Assembly: GCA_910578285.1 (NCBI GenBank)
Contig: CAJTQL010000014.1
Location: 3,631 to 67,630 of the forward strand
Reading direction: 5' to 3'
Source: an uncultured Helicobacteraceae bacterium
GTDB lineage: Bacteria > Campylobacterota > Campylobacteria > Campylobacterales > Helicobacteraceae
Length of the DNA stretch: 64,000 nucleotides
Shown here piece after piece: positions 43,706-53,127 of the stretch. The notes under the pieces were generated by a model, which saw only the letters and a list, made by a program, of their open reading frames with translations, was not told the DNA's origin and searched no databases. The translations under genes were made by a program, and so were the position numbers. How positions within the stretch are numbered: position 1 is the first letter of the stretch; the number at the start of each line of letters is the position of its first letter.

Positions 43706-45190
43706 ATGGGACACCCACGAGGATTTTTGGATATACCCAAAGAGAATCCAAAGGCATTACCACCAAAAGAGCGCATGAAAAACTACCGCGAATTTTATCT
43801 CCCACTTGATAAGGTAGCGCAACAACGACAAGGAGCACGCTGTATGGATTGTGGCGTGGCATTTTGCCATACTGGAATCTATGCGCCTTCACAGCAAAAT
43901 TCCCTATCGCCCATAAGCGGTGGAGAAATCGGTTGCCCGCTGCACAATCTCATTCCCGAATGGAATGACCTCATCTATCGCGGGCTTTGGGAGCAAGCGT
44001 ATGAGCGTCTTGCGCTCACCAATCCATTTCCCGAATGGACAGGGCGAATCTGCCCAGCACCTTGCCAAGATTCATGTGTGTGTGCGATTCATGGCGATTG
44101 CGTAACGATTAAGTCCAATGAGCTTGCAATCATTGAAAATGCCTTTGCAAGCAATCTTGTGCGCCCATTTGTGCCGCAAAAAAAGAGCAAACACAAAATC
44201 GCGATTGTGGGCAGCGGACCCGCTGGGCTTGCGTGCGCGTGGGAGCTCAACCGCTATGGGCATCATGTCTGCGTTATGGAACGTAGCGATAGAATTGGTG
44301 GATTGTTGATGTATGGTATTCCCGACATGAAACTCGACAAGAGCTTTGTTGATAGACGTATCAATATCATGCGCCAAAGCGGAATTGAATTAATGCCTAA
44401 TACAGAGATTCGCGATAGCGCTGCGGCAGAGAAGCTGTTGGCGCATTTTGATGCGGTTGTGCTCGCTGTTGGGGCGAGCAAGCCCATCGATTTGGACATC
44501 GAGGGCAGGGGGCTTTCTGGAATCATGTTTGCTGTGGATTATCTCACACGCAATACAAAGGCATTGCTCGATTCTGGCAAACCCGACACGCTTGCAAAAG
44601 ACAAGCGCGTGCTTGTGATTGGCAGCGGCGATACAAGCGTGGATTGCATTGCTGTGGCGATTCGACAAGGCGCAAAGAGCATCACGCGCTTTGAACGCAG
44701 CCCCAAAAGAGCGGCAGAACGGCAGAACGACAATCCATGGCCTTTGAAAAAAGATGTGTTTGTTACAGATTATGGCTTGCAAGAAGCCATTGCTGTGTAT
44801 GGCAAAGACCCGCGCGCATATCAAAAGCTCACAAAGGCATTTCATGGCAAAAATGGCAAAGTGAACGCTGTGTCTGCTGTGGATATAGAATGGAGTGAAG
44901 AAAATGGCAAAAAGGTGCGCAAAGAAGTGCCACAGAGCCAAAAAGAATATGAGGCAAATTTAGTGTTGCTTGCTATGGGGTTTAGCGGCATTGACGAAAG
45001 CATGCGGCATGCGTTTGGAATCCACACTGATTCGCGCAATCGCATTCTCACAAACCAATTTTGCACCAATATGAAGCATGTCTATGCATGCGGAGACGCA
45101 AGGATTGGGCAGAGCCTTGTCGTTTGGGCAATCAAAGATGGCATAGACTGCGCAAAGGCAGTGCATGAGCATTTGGCAATCAAGAATTGA
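43706..45190 (+). CDS. gltD: Glutamate synthase, small subunit
   Basis: 494 residues. The N-terminal cysteine-rich part (ARCMDCGVAFCHTG, GCPLHNLIPEWN, CPAPCQDSCVCAIHGD) holds two [4Fe-4S] clusters. Two dinucleotide folds follow: FAD-binding KIAIVGSGPAGLACAWEL near 165 and the NADPH site VLVIGSGDTSVDCIA near 310. The C-terminus has YACGDARIGQSLVVWAI. GltD supplies electrons from NADPH to GltB. AAGGAG lies in the 9-bp gap after gltB. It is the last gene of glnA-gltBD; about 200 bp separate it from pheS. Confidence 0.97.
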   Translation: MGHPRGFLDIPKENPKALPPKERMKNYREFYLPLDKVAQQRQGARCMDCGVAFCHTGIYAPSQQNSLSPISGGEIGCPLHNLIPEWNDLIYRGLWEQAYERLALTNPFPEWTGRICPAPCQDSCVCAIHGDCVTIKSNELAIIENAFASNLVRPFVPQKKSKHKIAIVGSGPAGLACAWELNRYGHHVCVMERSDRIGGLLMYGIPDMKLDKSFVDRRINIMRQSGIELMPNTEIRDSAAAEKLLAHFDAVVLAVGASKPIDLDIEGRGLSGIMFAVDYLTRNTKALLDSGKPDTLAKDKRVLVIGSGDTSVDCIAVAIRQGAKSITRFERSPKRAAERQNDNPWPLKKDVFVTDYGLQEAIAVYGKDPRAYQKLTKAFHGKNGKVNAVSAVDIEWSEENGKKVRKEVPQSQKEYEANLVLLAMGFSGIDESMRHAFGIHTDSRNRILTNQFCTNMKHVYACGDARIGQSLVVWAIKDGIDCAKAVHEHLAIKN

Positions 45191-45391
45191 TTGCTTCACT
45201 TATGCTTGCAATGACGCATAGCGAAATTCTTAAGAATCATTGTTTGCCACATGTCTCGCTTTGTTTGCTCTTTTTTTCTATGATTTTGCAGCAAAATTCT
45301 TTGAAAATCGACAATAACTTCTAGCTTACTTTGTCGCAGCATTGAATTTTAAGGTGCTCTACCCTAACATTTGCGCATTCAAAGGACGGGA

Positions 45392-46387
45392 ATGGTCGAG
45401 AACAATACACTCAAAGCAATTGAGCTTGCACAAAGCACACAAGAACTCGAAGAGATTCGAGTCAAAGCCTTTGGTAAAAAGGGCAGTATTACCGAGCTCT
45501 TTGGCATGCTTAAGCAATTTGATGGTGAGACAAAAAAACACAAAGCAAAAGAACTCAATATTCTCAAAACCCAGATTGAGCAAGCGCTTGCTGCCAAAAG
45601 AGAATTTTTGCATTCACAAGAATTGGCACAAAAGCTTGTTCAAGAAAAACTTGATTTATCATTATTCAGCGCCCCCTTGCGAGGCGCAAGCCACCCTGTC
45701 ATGCTTACAATGGAACGTGTCGTTGCATATTTTACAGCGCTCAATTTTACCTTTTGCAGCGGTCCTCTCATCGAGGACGATTTCCACAATTTCCAAGCGC
45801 TGAATATTTCCGAGCACCATCCCGCACGCGACATGCATGACACATTTTATTTTCGTGATGGCGCATTGCTGCGCACGCATACATCGCCTGTGCAGATTCG
45901 CACAATGGAATCTGCCACACCGCCTATTCGTATTATTGCCCCGGGTGCTGTTTTTCGCTGTGATTATGATATTACCCACACTCCAATGTTTCATCAGGTA
46001 GAGGGCTTGGTTGTCGATTCTAAAGATAAAGTTTCATTTGCACATTTAAAATATATTTTACAAGATTTTTTGCAATTTATGTTTAAAGATGTGCGCGTGC
46101 GATTTCGTTCGAGCTTTTTTCCTTTCACTGAACCAAGCGCAGAAGTGGACATTAGCTGTATTTTTTGCAAAGGCGATGGCTGTCGCATTTGTTCGTATAC
46201 AGGCTGGCTTGAGGTGCTTGGTTGCGGGATTGTGGATGAGAATATCTTCAAGGCTGTGTGCTATGAGAATGTGAGTGGATATGCTTTTGGTTTGGGGATT
46301 GAACGATTTGCTATGTTGCTTTATGGCGTGAACGATTTGCGCGCATTTTTTGAAAACGATTTGCGCGTTTTGGAGCAGTTTGCATGA
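45392..46387 (+). CDS. pheS: Phenylalanyl-tRNA synthetase alpha subunit
   Basis: 331 residues from the ATG MVENNTLKAIE, which has AGGA six bases upstream; seven more in-frame codons upstream are not supported. The N-terminal coiled coil (about 1-85) contacts tRNA. The class II motifs follow: motif 1 PVMLTMERVVAYF, motif 2 FRCDYDITHTPMFHQVEG, motif 3 FGLGIERFAMLLYG. The cysteine set CIFCKGDGCRIC near 260 suggests a small zinc site. The stop overlaps pheT by ATGA. This is the first gene of the pheST-aroA-ispH series. Confidence 0.97.
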   Translation: MVENNTLKAIELAQSTQELEEIRVKAFGKKGSITELFGMLKQFDGETKKHKAKELNILKTQIEQALAAKREFLHSQELAQKLVQEKLDLSLFSAPLRGASHPVMLTMERVVAYFTALNFTFCSGPLIEDDFHNFQALNISEHHPARDMHDTFYFRDGALLRTHTSPVQIRTMESATPPIRIIAPGAVFRCDYDITHTPMFHQVEGLVVDSKDKVSFAHLKYILQDFLQFMFKDVRVRFRSSFFPFTEPSAEVDISCIFCKGDGCRICSYTGWLEVLGCGIVDENIFKAVCYENVSGYAFGLGIERFAMLLYGVNDLRAFFENDLRVLEQFA

Positions 46388-48753
46388 TTTTTACCCGCTA
46401 TTCTTTGCGACCTTTTGTCGGGATTGATTCGATTGCCTCTTGTGAGCTCATCGAGCGTCTTGGCGCCATTGGACTTGAGGTTGAGAGTTTTGCCCAAAAC
46501 ATCGCTCCACGCAATGTCGTTGTGGGGCGCGTGCTCGAGGTGCGGCAGCACCCAAACGCCGACAAGCTCCGCATTTGTCAAGTTGATGTAGGTGAGAAAG
46601 TGTTGCAGATTGTCTGCGGCGCACGCAATGTTGGTGTGGGGCAGGTTGTGCCTGTTGCACTTGTTGGTGCTGTGGTGCATGGCAAGACGATAGCCAAAAC
46701 GGCGCTTCGGGGCATTGAGAGTGAGGGCATGATTTGCTCATCAACCGAGCTTGGGTTTCCAAAAGTCAATGATGGAATCCTCGTTCTCGACCTCTCTGTG
46801 GGCGAGCTCCATCTTGGCACGGAGCTTTGTTCCTATCCGCTTTTTAACGATGAGGTGTTTGAAATCAGTATCACCCCCAATCGTGGCGATTGTTTGTGTT
46901 TGTTTGGAATCGCACGTGAAATTGCTGTTGCGTTTTCGCTTGACCTCAAAGAGACTTTGCGCGAAATGTCTCAAAGCGACCATCTCATTGGCATTGGGCG
47001 GCTTTTGCAGCTACGAACAGAGCGCAATCTTAGCTCTTCGTTGCTCTACACAATGATTCAATGCGAATATGTGCAGCTGCCCTTGCCCTTTGCATTTATC
47101 CTTGCGCATAACGAAATGCTACATGACAATGCGCTGATTAGTCTCACACGTTATGCGACACTCGTTACGGGCACGATTTTTTCGCTCTATTCTGCTTCTG
47201 TTTGCGGCGATGACCGCAAAGTCGAACTGCATGTCCGCACAGACAATCTCGGGCTTGATAGCGTGTTTGCCCAAAACAAGCTGCTTTCGCGCATTGGAAT
47301 TTACCAAATGCCTGATACATTGCCTTCGCAAGACAATGGGCTTTGGATTCTTGAGGCAAGCTATATCCCTCCTACTAGCGTGATTACCCAATATGTCGAG
47401 GCAAGCAAGAAGATGAGCAAAGAACTCTTCGAAAAAGAATGCCCCAAAGATGCGCAGCTCTACTATCGCAGCAGTCGCGGCAGCAACCCACAATTGCTCG
47501 AAAACATACAATTCTTTATCCACCTCTTGCAGCAAGTCGGCGTTACGGTGTATTCAGGCAGCCATGAGTTTATTCAGACGACTAATGCGCCAACTATTAG
47601 CATCAATATCAACCAAACTAACCAAATCATTGGCGCAGATGTCTCTGTTGTGCAGATTGTGAATGTATTGCGCAAGCTCGGATTCAGCGTTGAAGTCGCG
47701 AGCGATGAGCAGTTTTTAGCGCTCAAAGCACCTATTTTTCGACATGATATTGCCAACAAGCAAGACATTGCTGAAGAAATTTTGCGCATATATGGAATTG
47801 ATAGGATTGCTGCCGTTCCCTTGCAGCTCCATGAGCAACGTTCACTAGGCGAACATTATTTCAAATACCATTTCGCACGTACACTCGCTGCACGTGCGCG
47901 CAGTGTCGGCTTTAGTGAGACAGTCCATTTCATATTCAACCAATCCTCACGTTTGCGTGAGCTCGGCTTTGCCACACTTTCGCCTATGCAAGATTTGCAA
48001 AATCCCATTACCGAAGAACTCAATACTTTGCGTCCAACTCTTTTGCTATCTTTGCTTGACACCATGCTGTTTAATCTTCGCAATGGCAAAAAGGCAGTCA
48101 ATCTATTCGAGATTGGTTCTGTTTTTGATGCACAGCGCAATGAACGCGTTTGTATGGCGTTTGTGAGCAATGCTATCATGCGTGAGGCTCGCTATCCAGC
48201 GAGCAAGGACAATGTTTATACTATTTATAGCTTTGCCGAGGCGCTTAGTCAAGTGATTGGTGCATTTAGCCTTGAGATGCTCAATGACACATCTGTGCAG
48301 CTTTTCCACCCTGCACAAAGTGCGCATATCATTCAAAATGGCGTAATCATCGGCACGCTCGCCACATTGCACCCCGCACTTAATGCACGATTCGAGACTG
48401 ATATTGCTTTCGTTGCCGAGATTGAGCTATCACTCTTGCAGCAGCCATCACCACATTTTGTGCCCTTTTCAAAAATGCAAAAAAGCCAGCGCGATTTGAG
48501 TGTGCTCATTGACAATAGCATTCCATTTGTCGCGATTCGCAATGCAATTAAGGCATTGGCAATCACCGAGATTCGCGAGCTCTATCCGCTCGATATTTAT
48601 CATGATAACAAAATGCCACAAAATCAACAAAGCCTCACAATTCGCCTAATTCTCCAAAGTGAGGATAAGAATCTTGATGAGCTTGGAATCAACGACATCA
48701 TACAAAAGGTTTTGCAGGTTTTGCAGCAACAATTCGGAGCAGTATTGCGATGA
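46384..48753 (+). CDS. pheT: Phenylalanyl-tRNA synthetase beta subunit
   Basis: 789 residues, full length. In order: an EMAP/OB-like tRNA-binding domain (NVVVGRVLEVRQHPNADKLRICQVDVG, near 45-75), the B3/B4 editing domain (about 200-380), the B5 domain, the catalytic-like module, and the C-terminal ferredoxin-fold anticodon-binding domain (KMQKSQRDLSVLIDNSIPF to the end). It forms an alpha2-beta2 enzyme with PheS. Coupled by ATGA overlaps to pheS upstream and to aroA downstream. Confidence 0.97.
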   Translation: MIFTRYSLRPFVGIDSIASCELIERLGAIGLEVESFAQNIAPRNVVVGRVLEVRQHPNADKLRICQVDVGEKVLQIVCGARNVGVGQVVPVALVGAVVHGKTIAKTALRGIESEGMICSSTELGFPKVNDGILVLDLSVGELHLGTELCSYPLFNDEVFEISITPNRGDCLCLFGIAREIAVAFSLDLKETLREMSQSDHLIGIGRLLQLRTERNLSSSLLYTMIQCEYVQLPLPFAFILAHNEMLHDNALISLTRYATLVTGTIFSLYSASVCGDDRKVELHVRTDNLGLDSVFAQNKLLSRIGIYQMPDTLPSQDNGLWILEASYIPPTSVITQYVEASKKMSKELFEKECPKDAQLYYRSSRGSNPQLLENIQFFIHLLQQVGVTVYSGSHEFIQTTNAPTISININQTNQIIGADVSVVQIVNVLRKLGFSVEVASDEQFLALKAPIFRHDIANKQDIAEEILRIYGIDRIAAVPLQLHEQRSLGEHYFKYHFARTLAARARSVGFSETVHFIFNQSSRLRELGFATLSPMQDLQNPITEELNTLRPTLLLSLLDTMLFNLRNGKKAVNLFEIGSVFDAQRNERVCMAFVSNAIMREARYPASKDNVYTIYSFAEALSQVIGAFSLEMLNDTSVQLFHPAQSAHIIQNGVIIGTLATLHPALNARFETDIAFVAEIELSLLQQPSPHFVPFSKMQKSQRDLSVLIDNSIPFVAIRNAIKALAITEIRELYPLDIYHDNKMPQNQQSLTIRLILQSEDKNLDELGINDIIQKVLQVLQQQFGAVLR

Positions 48754-50039
48754 GTGTGGTCCGTCTTTTGCCGCGTCAGCCTGTGCAAGGCGAGATTGTT
48801 GATATTGCCACTGACAAATCGATGTCTCATCGCGCAGCGATTCTCTCGCTTTTATGCTCCAAACCCTCGCGTGTGCGTGGATTCTTGCGTGCTGAAGACA
48901 CGCTCCATACGTTGCAAATCGCCAAGAATCTCGGACTTGGTGTGCAAGAAAAAGATGACGAACTGATTTTGACTCCACCCAAAGGCATTGTTGAGCCTTC
49001 TTGTATTCTTGATTGTGGCAATGCAGGAACGGCGATGCGCCTTTTTTGCGGGCTTTTGGCAGGAGCGCAGGGCAGCTTTTTTGTGCTCGATGGCGATTGC
49101 TATTTGCGGGCTCGCCCAATGCAGCGCGTGATTACGCCACTTAGTCAAATGGGCGCGCAGATTTGGGGACGCAAGGGAGATTCTTGTGCTCCTCTTGCCG
49201 TGCGAGGCGGCGCTTTGCGAGCAACAAACTATCGCTCTCCTGTCGCGTCTGCACAAGTTAAAAGTGCCTTTGTGCTAGCAGCATTGCGCGCAAATGGCGA
49301 ATGTGAGTTTGTCGAGCCAGAGCCAAGCCGCGATCATACCGAAAGAATGTTGCAAGCAATGGGCGCAACACTTTCATGTGATAGGGGCATGTTGCGCATT
49401 GTTCCGCTAGAATCTCCTCTTGAGCCGCTTGATATTGCGATTCCAAGCGACCCATCAAGCGCATTTTTCTTTGCGGTTGCTGCGGCGATTGTTCCAGATT
49501 CGGAGATTGTTTTGCGCAATGTGTTGCTAAACCCCACAAGAATCGAGGCATATCAGATATTGCGCAAAATGGGCGCGCAGATTTCTTTCCATGCGATTCC
49601 AAACGCGTATGACGATGTGGGCGATATTCATATACGTTATGGCGGGCAGCTTGCTGCTGTAGACGTGAGTGAAAGAATCGCATGGCTCATTGATGAGATT
49701 CCTGCTCTTGCTGTGGCGATGGCGTGCGCAAAAGGCAAGAGTAGGCTCACGGGCGCGAAAGAATTGCGCGTCAAAGAAACCGACAGAATTGCCGCTGTGG
49801 CGACAAATCTGCGCGCATGCGGAATCTCTGTGCATGAGCTTCCCGATGGATTTGAGATTGATGGCGGTCGTGTGCAAGCCGCCACATGCGATAGCTTTGG
49901 CGACCACAGAATCGCGATGAGTTTTGCGATTCTTGGCTTGCTTGTGCCGATGACCATCACAGATAGTGGTGCAATGGCGGTAAGTTTTCCGACATTTTTG
50001 AATCTTTTAAGCCGCTTTAGCATGATTGAGGAATCGTAA
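48750..50039 (+). CDS. aroA: 3-phosphoshikimate 1-carboxyvinyltransferase (EPSP synthase)
   Basis: 429 residues. The catalytic lysine is in DKSMSHRAA (near 22), the phosphoenolpyruvate loop is LDCGNAGTAMRLFCG near 88-102, PVASAQVKSAFVLAAL is near 167, and the C-terminal KETDRIAAVATNLRACG and FGDHRIAMSFAI are present. It transfers enolpyruvyl to shikimate-3-phosphate in the pathway that also feeds tyrA. The GNAGTAMRL loop has leucine where class I enzymes usually have proline, a feature shared with class II-type enzymes. ATGA overlap with pheT; the stop is followed immediately by ispH. Confidence 0.97.
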   Translation: MSVVRLLPRQPVQGEIVDIATDKSMSHRAAILSLLCSKPSRVRGFLRAEDTLHTLQIAKNLGLGVQEKDDELILTPPKGIVEPSCILDCGNAGTAMRLFCGLLAGAQGSFFVLDGDCYLRARPMQRVITPLSQMGAQIWGRKGDSCAPLAVRGGALRATNYRSPVASAQVKSAFVLAALRANGECEFVEPEPSRDHTERMLQAMGATLSCDRGMLRIVPLESPLEPLDIAIPSDPSSAFFFAVAAAIVPDSEIVLRNVLLNPTRIEAYQILRKMGAQISFHAIPNAYDDVGDIHIRYGGQLAAVDVSERIAWLIDEIPALAVAMACAKGKSRLTGAKELRVKETDRIAAVATNLRACGISVHELPDGFEIDGGRVQAATCDSFGDHRIAMSFAILGLLVPMTITDSGAMAVSFPTFLNLLSRFSMIEES

Positions 50040-50870
50040 ATGGAAGTGCGGCAGGCAAAGAGTTTGGGCTTTTGTTTTGGTGTGAAACGTGCGATTCGGC
50101 TTGCACAAAAAAAGCCGGGTGGAATCACGTTGGGCTCGCTCATTCATAATCCCAAAGAGATTGGACGCTTGCGCAATGATTATGGCGTGAGTGTGTGCGA
50201 GAGTGTTGAGGAGATTCCGCGTGATTCTGAAGTGATTATCCGTACACATGGAATCCCTAAAGAAGATTTGAAGAATTTGCGTTTCAAGACAAAAGCCATC
50301 ACAGATGCGACTTGTCCTTTTGTAACCAAGCCCCAACAAATCTGCGAGCAGATGAGCAAAGAGGGGTATCAAGTCATTATTTTTGGCGATGCGGAACACC
50401 CAGAAGTCAAGGGAGTTGTGAGCTATTCGCTCACACCTGCGCTTGTGGTGCAAGGAATCGATGCGTTGTCGCGGCATGACATCAAAGACCGCGTGGCGCT
50501 TGTTTCACAGACGACAAAAAAAATCAGCGGATTTTTAGAGATTGCAGATTATCTCGTGCGCCGCTGTGTCGAGGTGCGAGTCTTCAACACAATCTGCAAT
50601 GCGACTTCAGACAATCAAGAAGCAGCGCGTGAGTTGAGTTGTGAAGTCGATATTATGATTATCGTAGGTGGCAAAAATTCATCGAATACAAAACAGCTCC
50701 TCTCGATTTGTAAGGAACATTGTCACGATAGCTATCTCATTGAAGACGAAAGTGAGCTTGAAATGCAATGGTTTAGGAATAAACAAATCTGTGGTGTGAG
50801 TGCAGGTGCGTCGACACCAGATTGGATTATTAATAATGTCGTAAATCAAATTAAAGCAATCGATACGTAA
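50040..50870 (+). CDS. ispH: 4-hydroxy-3-methylbut-2-enyl diphosphate reductase
   Basis: 276 residues. The [4Fe-4S] ligands are Cys12 (GFCFGVKRAI), a cysteine in DATCPFVTKPQ near 97, and one in NTICNATSDNQEAA near 190. IspH reduces HMBPP to IPP and DMAPP, the last step of the MEP route whose preceding enzyme ispG is at 21 kb. The ATG starts at the base after the aroA stop, so translation is probably coupled. rpsA follows after 74 bp, a pairing seen widely in bacteria. Confidence 0.97.
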   Translation: MEVRQAKSLGFCFGVKRAIRLAQKKPGGITLGSLIHNPKEIGRLRNDYGVSVCESVEEIPRDSEVIIRTHGIPKEDLKNLRFKTKAITDATCPFVTKPQQICEQMSKEGYQVIIFGDAEHPEVKGVVSYSLTPALVVQGIDALSRHDIKDRVALVSQTTKKISGFLEIADYLVRRCVEVRVFNTICNATSDNQEAARELSCEVDIMIIVGGKNSSNTKQLLSICKEHCHDSYLIEDESELEMQWFRNKQICGVSAGASTPDWIINNVVNQIKAIDT

Positions 50871-50881
50871 GTGATTTTTGC

Positions 50882-50887
50882 TATAAT
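50882..50887 (+). promoter_or_regulatory. Extended -10 promoter of rpsA
   Basis: TTTTTGC-TATAAT lies in the ispH-rpsA gap, 58 bp before the rpsA ATG. The T-run plus TGN-TATAAT matches the usual campylobacterotan sigma-70 pattern; no -35 is needed. It gives rpsA and the genes after it their own start. Confidence 0.6.
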
Positions 50888-50944
50888 CGCTATCGATATG
50901 CCGTGTGGATTTGGTTTTAACTTTATGGAGAAAGGTTTTTAAGA

Positions 50945-52612
50945 ATGGTTGAGAGTGGGCAAAATAATTCTCATACTGAAGAAGATAATGAGTTCGTGTC
51001 TTGGTTTGAAGGTGATGCAAAACAAAGTGAAGGTGGTCGACTCACAAAGGGGAAGATTATCAGCATCAATGAAAATGAAGGCTTTGTGTTTGTTGATGTG
51101 AATGAGAAAAATGAAGGCAGAATCCGCATTGAGGAAATCACCGATGCGGAAGGCAAGCTTTTGTTTAAAAAGGGCGATGAGCTTGATGTGGTTGTCATCA
51201 ATGAGAATGGCGAACGTCCGATTGTCTCACACAAAAAAGCGCTGAAACGGCAAAAGATTCAGAAAAAAATCGAGGAGCTAGGAGGCGATTATAAAGACGT
51301 GATTGTCGAGGCAAAAATCGCTCATAGCAACAAAGGGGGATACACACTCGAAGATGCAGATGGAGTGGAATATTTCATGCCCCGTAAGGTTGCTGCTCTA
51401 AAAGAGGGCGGTTCGCACACCAACAAGCGAATCAAAGCTTGCATTATCAATATCAAACCAGAAGAGCATACGATTATCGTTTCACGTAAGCGGTTTTTTG
51501 ATATTGATATTAAAAACAAACAAGAAAAAGCACAGCGGCTGCTTGATGCAACCGAACCATTGCGCGGGATTATCAAAAATGTTACGGCATTTGGTATGTT
51601 TGTCGATGTCGATGGAATCGAAGGGCTCATTCACTACACCGAGATTAGCTACAAAGGGCATATTAACCCCGCTAAGAATTTCAAAGAAGGACAAGAAGTT
51701 TTTGTCAAAGCGATTGGCTACGATAAAGACAAAAAGCGCATTTCTTTTTCAATTAAAGCCACAACCGAAGATCCTTGGGTTGAAATCGAAAATGAGCTCG
51801 AAGTGGGCGATGCGATTAGTGTTGTGGTGAGCAATGTCGAATCGTATGGTGCGTTTGTCGATTTGGGCAATGATATTGAAGGATTTTTGCATGTCTCCGA
51901 GATTTCGTGGGATAAGAATATCAAGCACCCCAATCAATATCTCAAAACAGGGCAGGAAATCGTTGTTGAAGTGATTGAGATTGATACTAAAGGGCGCAAA
52001 TTGCGTGTTTCGCAAAAGAATCTCATCGAGAAGCCCTTTACTCATTTTTGCAAAACCCACAAAGAGGGCGATGTTTTAAAAGGCAAAGTTGCAACACTCA
52101 CAGATTTTGGTGCGTTTGTGAAGCTCGGCGAAATCGATGGTTTGCTGCATAACGAAGATGCGTTTTGGGACAAAAACCTCACATGCAAAAACAGCTTTAA
52201 GGAAGGCGATGAGATTGAAGTCAAGATTATCCGCATCGACTTTCAAAAAGAGCGCGTTTCACTAAGTCGCAAAAGCCTCACCAACTCTCCTGTGGGTGAT
52301 TTTAGCAAAACACATGGAATTGATGATATTATTACGGGGACGATTCGAGACATCAAAGATTTTGGTGTGTTTATCAATATCCAAGAAGGTATTGACGCGC
52401 TCATTCGCACTGCCGACCTTGCCCCGCTCAACAAAGACGAGCTGCAAATCGGCGACAAGATTGAGGGCGCAATTTCGATGATTGACAAGGCGAATAACAA
52501 AATTCGCGTTTCTGTGCGCAGGCTCGAGAAAATCAAAGAACGTGAGAGCCTCAAGGAGTTTGGCTCAAACGAAAAAATCACATTAGGTGATGTGATTCGC
52601 GATAAAACCTAA
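50945..52612 (+). CDS. rpsA: 30S ribosomal protein S1
   Basis: 555 residues with about six S1/OB repeats. Clear repeats begin RLTKGKIISINENEGFVFVDV, EPLRGIIKNVTAFGMFVDVD, DAISVVVSNVESYGAFVDLG, DVLKGKVATLTDFGAFVKLG and DIITGTIRDIKDFGVFINIQ. S1 unfolds mRNA 5' regions on the 30S subunit. The ATG has GAGAAAGG upstream. It follows ispH and starts the rpsA-X-serA section. Confidence 0.97.
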   Translation: MVESGQNNSHTEEDNEFVSWFEGDAKQSEGGRLTKGKIISINENEGFVFVDVNEKNEGRIRIEEITDAEGKLLFKKGDELDVVVINENGERPIVSHKKALKRQKIQKKIEELGGDYKDVIVEAKIAHSNKGGYTLEDADGVEYFMPRKVAALKEGGSHTNKRIKACIINIKPEEHTIIVSRKRFFDIDIKNKQEKAQRLLDATEPLRGIIKNVTAFGMFVDVDGIEGLIHYTEISYKGHINPAKNFKEGQEVFVKAIGYDKDKKRISFSIKATTEDPWVEIENELEVGDAISVVVSNVESYGAFVDLGNDIEGFLHVSEISWDKNIKHPNQYLKTGQEIVVEVIEIDTKGRKLRVSQKNLIEKPFTHFCKTHKEGDVLKGKVATLTDFGAFVKLGEIDGLLHNEDAFWDKNLTCKNSFKEGDEIEVKIIRIDFQKERVSLSRKSLTNSPVGDFSKTHGIDDIITGTIRDIKDFGVFINIQEGIDALIRTADLAPLNKDELQIGDKIEGAISMIDKANNKIRVSVRRLEKIKERESLKEFGSNEKITLGDVIRDKT

Positions 52613-52623
52613 AGGAGTGTTGC

Positions 52624-53118
52624 ATGCGTTTTGTCATTGCTGCTGTGGGGCTGATTGCCGTTGTGATTGTGGGTGTCGTTACTTTCAGCTATCTCAAACT
52701 CTCGGCATTTGAAGACAAAGCCGCTGTGGCGCATAGCGGGGTTGCCATTTTCAATGACCGCGGCAGCGGAATCCGCAATGACAATCAATCCATTCTTGAT
52801 GAAACAGGCTGGGCAAAGGACTTTGTTGCGAGCACACAAAGTAGCTATGCCTATCCTGCATTGGAGCTTGACATCAACTTTGACCTGCAAGCCCCCGAGA
52901 AAACATACAAACAATTTCGCGTGATTGTTGAGCCGCTTGATTCATACAAATTCTTTTGCTTGCATCAAGTGTTGAGCAGCAATGGCATGAATTATGCCTA
53001 TTACAAAAGTGGCAATCAATTGCAACTTATGGTGAGTGCCAAAAGTGAGGAATTTTTGAATCAGGTGCTTTCGCAGCTCAATCGTTACGAAATTAAATAT
53101 CAAATCGACAAAAGCTAA
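52624..53118 (+). CDS. Membrane-anchored protein of unknown function between rpsA and serA
   Basis: 164 residues. One N-terminal hydrophobic segment (about 3-24, VIAAVGLIAVVIVGVVTFSY) without a lipobox suggests an inner-membrane anchor with a soluble domain on the periplasmic side. The soluble part has YPALELDINFDLQAPEKTYKQFRVIVEPLDSYKFF, a mixed alpha/beta pattern, and one cysteine. I do not recognise a domain. From memory H. pylori has a hypothetical gene (HP0398) at the same place between rpsA and serA, so the neighbourhood is conserved. AAGGAG precedes the ATG, 11 bp after rpsA; serA follows after 9 bp. Confidence 0.85.
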   Translation: MRFVIAAVGLIAVVIVGVVTFSYLKLSAFEDKAAVAHSGVAIFNDRGSGIRNDNQSILDETGWAKDFVASTQSSYAYPALELDINFDLQAPEKTYKQFRVIVEPLDSYKFFCLHQVLSSNGMNYAYYKSGNQLQLMVSAKSEEFLNQVLSQLNRYEIKYQIDKS

Positions 53119-53127
53119 AGGATTATT

